NCBI GenBank assembly: GCA_965220285.1
Contig: OZ244818.1
Span: 5,146,001-5,210,000, forward strand
DNA: 64,000 nt
Reading direction: 5' to 3'
Origin: Bin5 sp009843665
GTDB lineage: Bacteria > Chloroflexota > Anaerolineae > Caldilineales > Caldilineaceae
The position numbers and the translations under genes were made by a program. The first letter of the stretch is position 1, and every line of letters begins with the position of its first letter. Below the pieces are notes generated by a model, which searched no databases, was not told the origin of the DNA, and was given only the letters and a program-made list of their open reading frames with translations. Positions 8,435 through 16,042 of the stretch are shown piece by piece.

Positions 8435-9342
8435 ACCGGCAAGCCGAAGCCGCGTCCCGGGGCAGGTTCTCACTGTCACCCAACGACTGGGCGGAAACAT
8501 CAAAATACCGTCTGCGCGCGGCCGCACAGAGCATCGGCATTCACTTAGTGCTTGGAGTCTTGCTGATACTCTTCATGTTGCCGATTCTGTGGATGCTCTC
8601 CACCTCTCTCAAGCCCGCCTCGCAAGTGGAACTAAGGCCCCCGCAGTGGATTCCCTCCCCTTTCAACTGGGTCAACTTCGCCGACTTCTGGGGGTACGCC
8701 AGTTTTGACAGCGGGCTCCTCAACTCGGCGATCATGACCTTCGGCGCCATGATCGGTGTCTTCGTCTCCGGGCCCTTTGTCGCCTTCGGATTTGCCCGCC
8801 TCCAATTTGACGGGCGCAACTTCCTTTTCGTGGTCGTGCTTGCCACCATGATGCTGCCTGCCCAGGTCACGCTCATCCCCTTGTACATCATTTACAAGAA
8901 CATCGGCTGGCTTAATACCTTTTACCCCTTCATCGTCCCCTCGTTTCTTGGCGGTGGGGCCTTCTTCATCTTTCTGCTGCGGCAATTCTTCCTGACCATT
9001 CCGGTTGAGTTGGAGGACGCCGCCCGCATCGACGGCTGCAACGCCTTTCGGATTTTCGCTCAGATCTTCTTGCCCCTGTCCAAACCTGTCCTCGCCACCA
9101 TCGGCATCTTCTCCTTCATCAACGGCTGGAACGACTTTTTCGGCCCCCTCATTTTTCTCTCATCGCCCAAAATGATGCCCGTCACGGTGGTCTTGGCAAC
9201 CTTCAAAGATCTGGAAGGCGGCATTCAGTACAATTTGGTGATGGCCGCCGCTTTTGTCGCCGTGCTCCCCTGCCTGGCCGTTTTCTTCATCTTTCAGGAG
9301 CACCTCGTTGGGGGTATCGCTATCTCCGGATTAAAAGGATAG
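8431..9342 (+). CDS. carbohydrate ABC transporter permease (MalG-type)
   Basis: Second membrane subunit of the importer, 303 residues. It shows the MalG-type order of segments, with the EAA loop EDAARIDGCNAF in the second half and the family's C-terminal GGIAISGLKG tail. ATG 8431 lies inside the ATGA overlap with the MalF-type gene and is preferred to an earlier in-frame start at 8344 that would run deep into that gene. The hydrolase gene starts 57 bases downstream and is probably on the same transcript. Confidence 0.93.
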   Translation: MNRQAEAASRGRFSLSPNDWAETSKYRLRAAAQSIGIHLVLGVLLILFMLPILWMLSTSLKPASQVELRPPQWIPSPFNWVNFADFWGYASFDSGLLNSAIMTFGAMIGVFVSGPFVAFGFARLQFDGRNFLFVVVLATMMLPAQVTLIPLYIIYKNIGWLNTFYPFIVPSFLGGGAFFIFLLRQFFLTIPVELEDAARIDGCNAFRIFAQIFLPLSKPVLATIGIFSFINGWNDFFGPLIFLSSPKMMPVTVVLATFKDLEGGIQYNLVMAAAFVAVLPCLAVFFIFQEHLVGGIAISGLKG

Positions 9343-9399
9343 GCTGATAGCCTTCAACAACACAATTCCTCCTCCCTAACGGTTCCCCTCGGAGCTCCT

Positions 9400-10758
9400 A
9401 TGAACATTATCGTCATCATCTGTGACACGCTGCGCCGCGACTTTCTGGGCTACTACGGCAACAGCACTATGCGTACGCCCAATATCGACGGCCTCGCCGC
9501 CCAGTCGCTGATCTTCGACAACGCCTTCATCGGCTCCTTCCCCACGATCCCTCTGCGCGCCGAGCTCCTGACCGGACAGCACGTCTTCCACACCACAGGT
9601 TGGGCGCCGCTCGAACCCGGGCAGATCCCGCTCCAGAGCTTCCTGCAAGAGCAGGGCTACGTTACCGCCATGATCTCGGACAACATCCAGTATCTCAATC
9701 CGGGTATGAACTACCACGTCGGTTTCGACGCCTGCCAGTGGATTCGCGGCCATCAGGCCGACCCTTGGCGCACCTGGCACTCGCCGGTCGAATTCCCCTG
9801 CGATCCCACCAAGCTTCGCCAGCCCGAAAAGCTTGTCGTACCCCATCTGCGCAACAACCGCAATCGCACCCACGAACGCGAATGGCATGACCCGCAAACG
9901 GTCCAGGCTGCCATCGACTGGCTGGAGGAGAACTACCTGCAGGAGCGGTTTTTCCTCTACCTCGACCTCTTCGGCATCCACGAGCCCTGGGATCCTCCCC
10001 AGCACTACGTCGACATGTACGATCCCGGGTACGTGGGCGAGAAGGTGATCCTGCCCCGCTATGATCGCGCCGGCTACATGTCCGACGCTGAACTGTGCCA
10101 CAGCCGCGCGCTCTACGCCGGCATGATCACCATGACAGACACCTGGCTGGGATACCTGTTCGCCACCTTGAAGAGGCTCGGCCTCTGGGACAACAGCGCC
10201 ATCCTCTTCATGAGTGACCACGGCTTTTACCTGGGGGAGCACGGATTTATCGGAAAGCACACCGTCTTGGATCCCAAAGACGGCTGGCCTCTCTACTCAA
10301 CCGTGTCCCACGTACCATTGCTACTCAAACTCCCCGAAGACCTGCCGGCGGCCGGCGTACGCCGAATCTCCCAGATCGTGCAGCCAGTCGACCTCATGCC
10401 CACGCTCCTTGAATTGGGTGGCGGGTCGCCGCCGGACGGCCTCCACGGCTCCTCCCTGCTACCCTTCCTGCGCGGCGAGGACGGATCCCGGCGCGAACTT
10501 GCCGTCAGTTCGCCAAGGCTGGTCACAGACCCTGACACCACAGTCTACAGCACGATCACCAACGGCGAATGGTCGTTGATCGACGGCGGCAGCCGCGCCA
10601 AATGGGAGCTCTATCATCTGCCCAGCGATCCTTCGCAGGCTGTAAATCGGGTGAAGGACGACACTGAGACCGCCGCGCATCTTCACGGAGAGTACATCGC
10701 CTTCCTCGAGCGAATCGGTACCGCAGGCGATAAGATCAAGCTGCGGTCTGCAGATTAG
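9400..10758 (+). CDS. sulfatase-like hydrolase of the alkaline phosphatase superfamily with Thr nucleophile
   Basis: A 452-residue member of the sulfatase/phosphodiesterase group. The first metal Asp is Asp9 (ICDTLRRD), the second metal site is SDHGFYLGEHG, and the C-terminal half has the usual sulfatase spacing. The formylglycine signature C/S-x-P-x-R reads T49-I-P-L-R53, so the residue that would be oxidised to formylglycine is a threonine. That argues against a classical sulfatase and for a Thr-nucleophile phospho- or phosphonate-ester hydrolase. There is no signal peptide, so it acts in the cytosol, probably on what the preceding importer brings in. Confidence 0.85.
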   Translation: MNIIVIICDTLRRDFLGYYGNSTMRTPNIDGLAAQSLIFDNAFIGSFPTIPLRAELLTGQHVFHTTGWAPLEPGQIPLQSFLQEQGYVTAMISDNIQYLNPGMNYHVGFDACQWIRGHQADPWRTWHSPVEFPCDPTKLRQPEKLVVPHLRNNRNRTHEREWHDPQTVQAAIDWLEENYLQERFFLYLDLFGIHEPWDPPQHYVDMYDPGYVGEKVILPRYDRAGYMSDAELCHSRALYAGMITMTDTWLGYLFATLKRLGLWDNSAILFMSDHGFYLGEHGFIGKHTVLDPKDGWPLYSTVSHVPLLLKLPEDLPAAGVRRISQIVQPVDLMPTLLELGGGSPPDGLHGSSLLPFLRGEDGSRRELAVSSPRLVTDPDTTVYSTITNGEWSLIDGGSRAKWELYHLPSDPSQAVNRVKDDTETAAHLHGEYIAFLERIGTAGDKIKLRSAD

Positions 10759-11029
10759 GTTTCTCGGCCTCAATCTGGCTGGCTTGGAGCTAATAGTAAT
10801 CACGGGCAGAACGCTTCTCTTGCAGACTTTGAACGCTTGAATGCCAAGCAGTGCGATAGTAGACTTGGAAAACTGCGAACTAAAGCCCCTGAAGAGTCCG
10901 CAAAGTCCTTGACCAATGGCAATCATGATCCAGCGCAGGGTTAAGTGTTTCTCTTCACCTCTCCTCTTCAGCCCTTTCACCCATCAATCAGTGCTTCCGC
11001 TGACCACTGACGACTGACCAATGCAGGTC

Positions 11030-11066
11030 GGCCTTCGGCCCTCCCTTGTGCAGGGGCTCCGTCCCC
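11030..11066. repeat. two short GC-rich hairpins
   Basis: GGCC-TTC-GGCC at 11030-11040 and GGGG-CTCCGT-CCCC at 11053-11066. They look like dispersed intergenic palindromes rather than terminators because no T run follows. Confidence 0.35.
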
Positions 11067-11141
11067 GCAGCGCCCCGCCCAACAGCCTGCCCTCACCCCG
11101 CCAACCGTACAGACTCCGCTGTCCCCTCATCCCTTCTGTAG

Positions 11142-11162
11142 GGGCAGGCCTTGTGCCTGCCC
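11142..11162. repeat. perfect 8-base inverted repeat
   Basis: GGGCAGGC-CTTGT-GCCTGCCC. A third palindrome in the same 150 bases; it resembles a REP-like dispersed element. Confidence 0.5.
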
Positions 11163-11287
11163 TTTGCCTTAGCGAAAGGCTGCAAACAGTTTCTGCCGCC
11201 GCCGGCATCATTTCCTCGCCAGACTGCCTCCACCCCCAAATCTGGAATCCCCCCTTCGTGACAGGGCAAACGCATCAAAAACAGTGA

Positions 11288-11457
11288 TATAATAGTCCTG
11301 CGCCAAAATACGAATGGGCACTGCTGTGAGCGTGTCACCATGAAGCCATGACTCCCGTTAGCTGGGAATCTGAGGGCGGAGTAGGGCCCTTGCAGGGATG
11401 TAAGCTGCCCAGTACCCAACAAAGACACCAATGAAACGTGCGCGAAGTCAAGCGCAG
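11288..11457 (+). ncRNA. candidate small RNA (structure only)
   Basis: A TATAAT at 11288-11293 is followed by about 160 bases without a gene. CTGCGC (11298-11303) can pair with GCGCAG (11452-11457), TGGGCA (11315-11320) with TGCCCA (11406-11411), and an internal TCCC/GGGA hairpin lies between them. A closed, roughly 160-base rod beginning near a promoter resembles the general plan of 6S RNA, but there is no conserved primary sequence to prove it and no clear -35 box. Treat as a candidate only. Confidence 0.22.
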
Positions 11458-11476
11458 AAGACAAAGACAAGGAAAA

Positions 11477-11745
11477 CTGCCCGCTCTGACCCGACATTGA
11501 CCCGACTTTACCCGACTCTATCCGTCCTGACACGACACCATGCCCCCGACGCCAACTGACCGGCATGAGGCTGTCGTCTGTTGGAGTGGTGGATGAGCAT
11601 CGAAAAGAACCTGCCAGAACCGGGAACAGGCGCCAGACACGCAAAAACTGATGCAAAAGCGGGACGACAACAAGGACCAGAAAAAAAATCGCCCGCTTTT
11701 ACCCGACTTTTCCGCCATTTCCGCTATTTCCGCCATATTCCCGCC
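11477..11745. repeat. diverged duplicated block with CCCGAC-type words
   Basis: Two related segments, about 11477-11540 and 11682-11745, share GCCCGCT, then runs of ACCCGACTTT and CCGC/CGAC words, each next to an A- or T-rich patch on the same side. They read as an imperfect direct duplication of a short repetitive unit. No reading frame through them is convincing. Confidence 0.4.
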
Positions 11746-11909
11746 AAAACACGTCCCGCCATATCACCGGGCGTACAACTCTAGCACACAACTTGCTTGA
11801 CCTCGTACGCGCCCACGCGCACCAGCGAGTCCCCTCACCACAGCCCATCGAACAAATCTCATGCACTGTAGTTAAGACATCACGCAAGCACTCGTAAACG
11901 CTCATAGAC

Positions 11910-11932
11910 TCTCGTCCAACACACGGACGAGA
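11910..11932. repeat. perfect 8-base inverted repeat
   Basis: TCTCGTCC-AACACAC-GGACGAGA with a 7-base loop, in otherwise featureless intergenic DNA. No T run follows on either strand. Confidence 0.45.
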
Positions 11933-12074
11933 AAGCCAGTGACCCACCATCAAGACAAACGGTCCACGATAAATGAAATGCGCGCATCAGCGCCCAAGGC
12001 TTTCATGCGCAACACAACTTGACCATGTGGCGCCGAATAGCCCTCAACCTCTTACGCAGACGGAAAAGCTCCCA

Positions 12075-12120
12075 AACCGGCATTTCTGCCAAACGTTAAA
12101 GTGCCGGTTGGAAAACCGGC
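12075..12120. repeat. three-arm repeat able to form alternative hairpins
   Basis: AACCGGCA (12075-12082), TGCCGGTT (12102-12109) and AACCGGC (12114-12120) can pair in two mutually exclusive ways: first with second, or second with third across a GGAA loop. It lies 62 bases before the promoter of the SAM-riboswitch operon. Confidence 0.45.
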
Positions 12121-12181
12121 TATCTCCGGAGAGTTCTATCCCAAAAGGATGCGATTGCCCTGCGAGTGACTTCTTCAACCC

Positions 12182-12211
12182 TTGACACGCCGAACCACCC
12201 TGTGCTAATCT
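12182..12211 (+). promoter_or_regulatory. promoter of the SAM-riboswitch operon
   Basis: TTGACA at 12182-12187, an 18-base spacer, and TAATCT at 12206-12211 with an extended TG two bases before it. Transcription would start near 12218, about 20 bases before the riboswitch. Confidence 0.7.
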
Positions 12212-12240
12212 GTCTACCAAGGAACCTTAGAAATCTGATT

Positions 12241-12461
12241 CTCTTATCCAGAGTGGGGGGAGGGACCGGCCCGATGATCCCCCGGCAACCTGCCGGAGTC
12301 CCGGTTATCGGTTGCTGATCGGTGGATGGTACGTCTCACCGCATGGCCAGCGGATCGCATTGCAGGCTCTGCGCACCGGCTGCCATCTCCGCTCAGTTCC
12401 GTTTGGGTTTGCTCTGAAGGTGCCAATTCCGACGAGCCAGGTACGGCTCGATAGATGAGAA
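12241..12461 (+). ncRNA. SAM-I (S-box) riboswitch
   Basis: The conserved core is plain: CTCTTATCCAGAG at the 5' side of P1, then GGGGGGAGGGA, the pseudoknot strand CCGGCCCGATGAT, CCCGGCAACC, and much later GGTGCCAATTCC and AGATGAGA closing P1 (TCTTATC 12242-12248 with GATGAGA 12454-12460). SAM binding to this class favours a downstream terminator and turns the operon off. The distance between GGCAACC and GGTGCC is about 125 bases, far longer than usual, so P3 is expanded. It precedes mtnA and the SAM-cycle genes, which fits the role exactly. Confidence 0.95.
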
Positions 12462-12477
12462 TGCCCTGCGTGCAAGA

Positions 12478-12511
12478 ACCCCTCTGGATAATCCCGGAGG
12501 GGTTTCATTTT
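12478..12511 (+). terminator. riboswitch-controlled intrinsic terminator
   Basis: ACCCCTCTGG (12478-12487) pairs with CCGGAGGGGT (12494-12503) with one G-U pair and a small loop, followed by TTTCATTTT. It lies between the SAM-I aptamer and mtnA and is the expected expression platform. Confidence 0.9.
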
Positions 12512-12530
12512 GGCGGAGGGAGTGCCGAAC

Positions 12531-13622
12531 ATGCGCACGGTCTACTGGCAAGACGATAAAGTGAAAATGATCGACCAGCGGTTGCTGCCCGGCGAAGAAG
12601 TAATCGCCGAATTCGCTACCGTGCCCGAGGTCGCGCGCAGTATCAGTGACATGTACGTGAGGGGCGCGCCCGCCATCGGCGCCACCGCCGCCTACGGCAT
12701 GGCCCTTGCCGCCCACCTTAGCGAAGCCGCCGATGCCGCAGACCTGCTCAAGGACCTGCGCGAGGCAAAAGAGACGCTGGACGCAGCCAGGCCTACGGCA
12801 GTCAATCTAAGCTGGGCCACTCGCCGCCTCCTCAATCTGGCCGAGCAAGTCGCCCGGGAAACGCCCGCCGCTCCCGGCAATGAAGGCAACTTGAGGGAGA
12901 CGCTGCTGGCCGAAGCCGAGGCGCTTGCCGATGAGGATGTCAGGATAAATCGCCGCATGGGCTTCAATGGCGCCGCGGTCGTGCCCGACGGTGCAAACCT
13001 ACTCCATCACTGCAATACCGGGTCGCTGGCGACAGTGGACTTCGGCACCGCCCTGGGCGTCATCTATGCCTGCCAGGAACAAGGCAAAAACATCCATGTC
13101 TGGGTGGACGAGACCCGGCCCCGCCTGCAAGGCGCCCGTCTGACCGCTTGGGAGCTCATGCGCGCCGAAGTACCCATGCATCTCATTGCCGACAACGCCG
13201 CCGGCCACCTGATGCGCACCGGCCAGGTCGACGTGGTCGTCTTTGGAGCCGACCGCGTCGCTGCCAATGGCGACGTCGCAAATAAAATCGGTACCTACAA
13301 GATTGCAGTCGTCGCCCGAGAAAATGGCATCCCTGTCTACTGCGTCGCCCCCACCAGTACCGTTGACCTCGACCTTCCAGACGGTGACCATATCCCGATC
13401 GAAGAGCGGGGACCCGAGGAAGTCGTTGAAGTCGGCGCTCGTCCAGTTGCGCCCGCAGACGTACCGGTTTACAACCCGGCCTTCGACATTACCCCCCACC
13501 GCTACCTGACCGGAATCGTTACCGAGGAAGGTATCTGCTATCCCCCGTTCGACCAGAGCTTGCGAAACGCCGTACAAAAAGGGCGTGCCGCCATCGAAGC
13601 GGAGAGGTCTGAAAGAAGATAA
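12531..13622 (+). CDS. mtnA: methylthioribose-1-phosphate isomerase
   Basis: Converts 5-methylthioribose 1-phosphate to methylthioribulose 1-phosphate in methionine salvage. The 363-residue protein has the eIF2B-like fold with both catalytic residues: Cys161 in HHCNTGS and Asp241 in FGADRVAANGD, almost the same positions as in the Bacillus enzyme (Cys160, Asp240). ATG 12531 is chosen over an in-frame TTG at 12510 that overlaps the terminator tail; GGCGGAGGGAG lies about 9 bases upstream. As first gene after the riboswitch it is directly controlled by SAM. No mtnB, mtnD or MTA phosphorylase gene is visible in the window. Confidence 0.95.
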   Translation: MRTVYWQDDKVKMIDQRLLPGEEVIAEFATVPEVARSISDMYVRGAPAIGATAAYGMALAAHLSEAADAADLLKDLREAKETLDAARPTAVNLSWATRRLLNLAEQVARETPAAPGNEGNLRETLLAEAEALADEDVRINRRMGFNGAAVVPDGANLLHHCNTGSLATVDFGTALGVIYACQEQGKNIHVWVDETRPRLQGARLTAWELMRAEVPMHLIADNAAGHLMRTGQVDVVVFGADRVAANGDVANKIGTYKIAVVARENGIPVYCVAPTSTVDLDLPDGDHIPIEERGPEEVVEVGARPVAPADVPVYNPAFDITPHRYLTGIVTEEGICYPPFDQSLRNAVQKGRAAIEAERSERR

Positions 13623-13624
13623 CC

Positions 13625-14227
13625 ATGAACGAACAGCGCCGCTTTGAACGCATCTGCGTCTTTTGCGGGTCCAGCCCTGGAGTAGACGGGGATTACACAC
13701 TTCAAGCAGCCGCGATGGGAGAGGAGATCGCGCGGCGGGGCTATGGCCTGGTCTATGGCGGCGGCAATCTGGGACTCATGGGCGCCGTCAGCAGGGCGGC
13801 CCACGACGGCGGCGCAACTGTCTACGGAATCATCCCGGGGCCTCTTGCTGCCAAGGAGATTGCCGGAGAAACAATCGGTCATCTTGAAGTCGTCGAAACC
13901 ATGCACCAGCGCAAAGCCCGCATGGCTGAGCTCGCCGACGCATTTGTCACCTTGCCTGGGGGCATCGGCACACTGGAAGAGCTGTTCGAAACGATCTCCT
14001 GGATCCAGCTTGGCATCCACAACAAGCCGATGGGCCTGCTCAACGTAAACGGATTTTTTGATCCGCTGCGCCAGATGCTTGCCCACCAGATCGAGCAAGG
14101 ATTTATCGCCGACAGATACAGGCATCTTCTCGTCGTTGAAGATCAGCCTTCCGCCCTCGTCGATGGCCTACTCTGCCACCAAACGCCCGAAAGCTCTGTC
14201 CAGTGGATCACCTCCGCACAGGCGTAG
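13625..14227 (+). CDS. LOG-family (TIGR00730) Rossmann-fold nucleotide phosphoribohydrolase
   Basis: A 200-residue protein with the family signature PGGIGTLEE at residues 111-119 and an N-terminal CVFCGSSPG loop. LOG proteins cleave the N-glycosidic bond of cytokinin riboside monophosphates in plants, and bacterial relatives act as AMP or purine nucleotide nucleosidases. It starts 2 bases after the mtnA stop, so it is in the SAM-regulated operon, where an AMP- or adenosine-related activity makes sense. Whether it is a nucleosidase here is inference. Confidence 0.88.
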   Translation: MNEQRRFERICVFCGSSPGVDGDYTLQAAAMGEEIARRGYGLVYGGGNLGLMGAVSRAAHDGGATVYGIIPGPLAAKEIAGETIGHLEVVETMHQRKARMAELADAFVTLPGGIGTLEELFETISWIQLGIHNKPMGLLNVNGFFDPLRQMLAHQIEQGFIADRYRHLLVVEDQPSALVDGLLCHQTPESSVQWITSAQA

Positions 14228-14311
14228 TCGCCCTCCAGTCAGCCGCCGCCCGACCATCCAGTCTTTGATCCGAGGCCCGTCCACCCACTTTCCCGCGAGA
14301 CCACATTGCGC

Positions 14312-15088
14312 ATGACTGCCGATCGTAGAGCCCTGCCCCAGATCATCGCTTTCGGGGGCCACAGCATCACAAGCAATGACGAAGACGTGGCTCTGAGCCG
14401 GTACATTTTGGACCAGGTTCACGCCGAACGCCCCCGTATCTGCTTTTTGCACCAGGGAAGCGGAGAGGATGCTTTCTATATTGCCAACTTCTACCGCCAC
14501 TTTCTGCAGCTCAACGCTCTGCCGTCTGACCTTTCCCTCTTCAGGCCCCACACTGCCGGCATCTCACCGTTTCTTTTGGAACAGGACATCATCTACGTCG
14601 GCGGGGGCAACACGAAGTCGATGCTCGCACTCTGGCGGGAATGGGGAGTGGACCGCATTCTGCGCCAGGCTTGGCAGCAGGGCACTGTTCTCTCCGGAGT
14701 CAGTGCAGGCGCGATCTGCTGGTTCGAACAGGGCCTCACCGATTCGATTCCGGGAAAGCTCACTTCGCTTGACTGCCTCGGCTTTCTGAAAGGCAGCTGT
14801 TCTCCTCATTTCGATGGTGAACCCGAACGCCGTCCCACTTACCATCGACTGATCGCTGCCGGCGAAATGAAGGAAGGCTACGGAATCGACAATAGTGTTG
14901 GCCTCCATTTTATTGGAGCCGACATCTCGCGAGTCGTATCATCCCGCGCCGGCGCCCAAGCATGGCGAGTCGAGCCCACTTCTAACGGCTTCACTGAATC
15001 TGACCTGCATGCTTCCGTCATTCTTGAGCTGGAAGATGGCAACGGCCAGTCGACCATGCAGACCAATCCTCTGACGGGTGCCTTATGA
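14312..15088 (+). CDS. peptidase E-like serine hydrolase (family S51)
   Basis: A 258-residue cytosolic protein with the class I glutaminase-like fold of the dipeptidase E/cyanophycinase group. The nucleophile elbow SGVSAGA has Ser131, and the YVGGGNT strand that precedes it is typical. S51 enzymes release Asp-X dipeptides. ATG 14312 is preferred to TTG 14306; neither has a strong Shine-Dalgarno. The stop overlaps the start of the PfkB kinase (ATGA), so the two are coupled. A peptidase in a methyl-cycle operon is unexpected. Confidence 0.85.
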   Translation: MTADRRALPQIIAFGGHSITSNDEDVALSRYILDQVHAERPRICFLHQGSGEDAFYIANFYRHFLQLNALPSDLSLFRPHTAGISPFLLEQDIIYVGGGNTKSMLALWREWGVDRILRQAWQQGTVLSGVSAGAICWFEQGLTDSIPGKLTSLDCLGFLKGSCSPHFDGEPERRPTYHRLIAAGEMKEGYGIDNSVGLHFIGADISRVVSSRAGAQAWRVEPTSNGFTESDLHASVILELEDGNGQSTMQTNPLTGAL

Positions 15089-16041
15089 GAATCGTTGTTT
15101 CCGGCTCCATCGCCTATGACTACCTGATGTCATTCCCCGGCCGCTTCACCGACCAGATCATTTCCGAAAAACTGACCCGCCTGAGCGTAAGTTTCTTGGT
15201 GGAAGACATGGTTCGCCAGCGCGGAGGGACCGCCGCCAATATCGCCTACTCTCTCAAACTCCTTGGCGGCGACCCCATCCTCTTCGGAACAGTAGGTCAG
15301 GACTTCGGCGACTACAAAGCCTGGCTGGACGAGCACGGAATCAACACCGACCATGTCGTCGAAATTCCCAGCAAATTCACCGCCAGTTTCTTCGTCAGCA
15401 CCGATGAAGAGCAGAACCAAATTGCCAACTTCTACGCCGGCGCCATGAGCGACTGCCGCAATCTCTCTCTCGCCGACGAGGGCCTGACCGATGCCGATGT
15501 GGTCATCATCAGTCCCAACGATCCGCAGGCCATGCTGAATTTCACTTCGGAGTGCCGGGATCTTGGCATCCCTTTTGCCTACGACCCCAGCCAGCAGACC
15601 GCCCGGCTCAGCGGAGAAGATCTGCGCAGCAGCATTCCCGGCGCCGCCTGGCTGATGGTAAACGACTACGAAATGGCAGTCATCGAAGATAAGACCGGCT
15701 GGTCGAGACAGACTATTCTCCAGGAAGTCGGTACGCTCATCGTCACCGAAGGCCGCGCCGGCAGCCTCATCTATCACCAGGGCCAGGAGTTCCACATTCC
15801 AATCGCGCCCCCGCATAGGGTCGCCGAGCCAACCGGCGCCGGCGACGCCTATCGCGGCGCCTATTTTGCCGCCCACAGCGCCGGAATGCCCATAGACGTG
15901 TGTGGCCGTGTGGGTTCGTTGTGCGCCACCTACGTACTGGAGCAGTTTGGAACGACAAATCACAACTTTACAAAGCGGGAGTTTGCCAATCGCTACGAGG
16001 AAACCTTTGGTGAAGAACTGCTCTGGGGAGAACCGGCCTGA
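15085..16041 (+). CDS. PfkB-family carbohydrate kinase, candidate adenosine kinase
   Basis: A 318-residue ribokinase-fold enzyme. The substrate-side GGTAANIAYSLKLLGG is at about residues 47-62 and the anion-hole/catalytic motif PTGAGD ends with Asp254, the general base. N-terminal architecture resembles the prokaryotic adenosine/nucleoside kinases. In this operon adenosine is released by AhcY, so phosphorylation of adenosine is the natural role, but the family also phosphorylates ribose, fructose and other sugars. It starts inside the preceding gene's stop and ends 1 base before the GNAT gene. Confidence 0.87.
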   Translation: MRIVVSGSIAYDYLMSFPGRFTDQIISEKLTRLSVSFLVEDMVRQRGGTAANIAYSLKLLGGDPILFGTVGQDFGDYKAWLDEHGINTDHVVEIPSKFTASFFVSTDEEQNQIANFYAGAMSDCRNLSLADEGLTDADVVIISPNDPQAMLNFTSECRDLGIPFAYDPSQQTARLSGEDLRSSIPGAAWLMVNDYEMAVIEDKTGWSRQTILQEVGTLIVTEGRAGSLIYHQGQEFHIPIAPPHRVAEPTGAGDAYRGAYFAAHSAGMPIDVCGRVGSLCATYVLEQFGTTNHNFTKREFANRYEETFGEELLWGEPA

Positions 16042-16042
16042 A

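Larger units (their letters stand above)
10759..12181. other. 1.4-kb gene-poor region with repeats
   Basis: No open frame here looks like a protein gene: the candidates are low-complexity or lie antisense without a start signal. The stretch holds several short hairpins, a duplicated motif block, an inverted repeat and a possible small-RNA gene, listed separately. Codon-like periodicity is absent and the base composition varies sharply, which fits an old insertion site or a decayed segment. Confidence 0.6.

Noticed and set aside
9376..10260. Minus-strand open frame opposite the sulfatase-like gene
   Set aside because: Repetitive Glu/Val composition and antisense to conserved metal-site residues.
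11021..11656. Overlapping open frames in the gene-poor region
   Set aside because: Low-complexity products created by short repeats; no initiation signal or conserved pattern.
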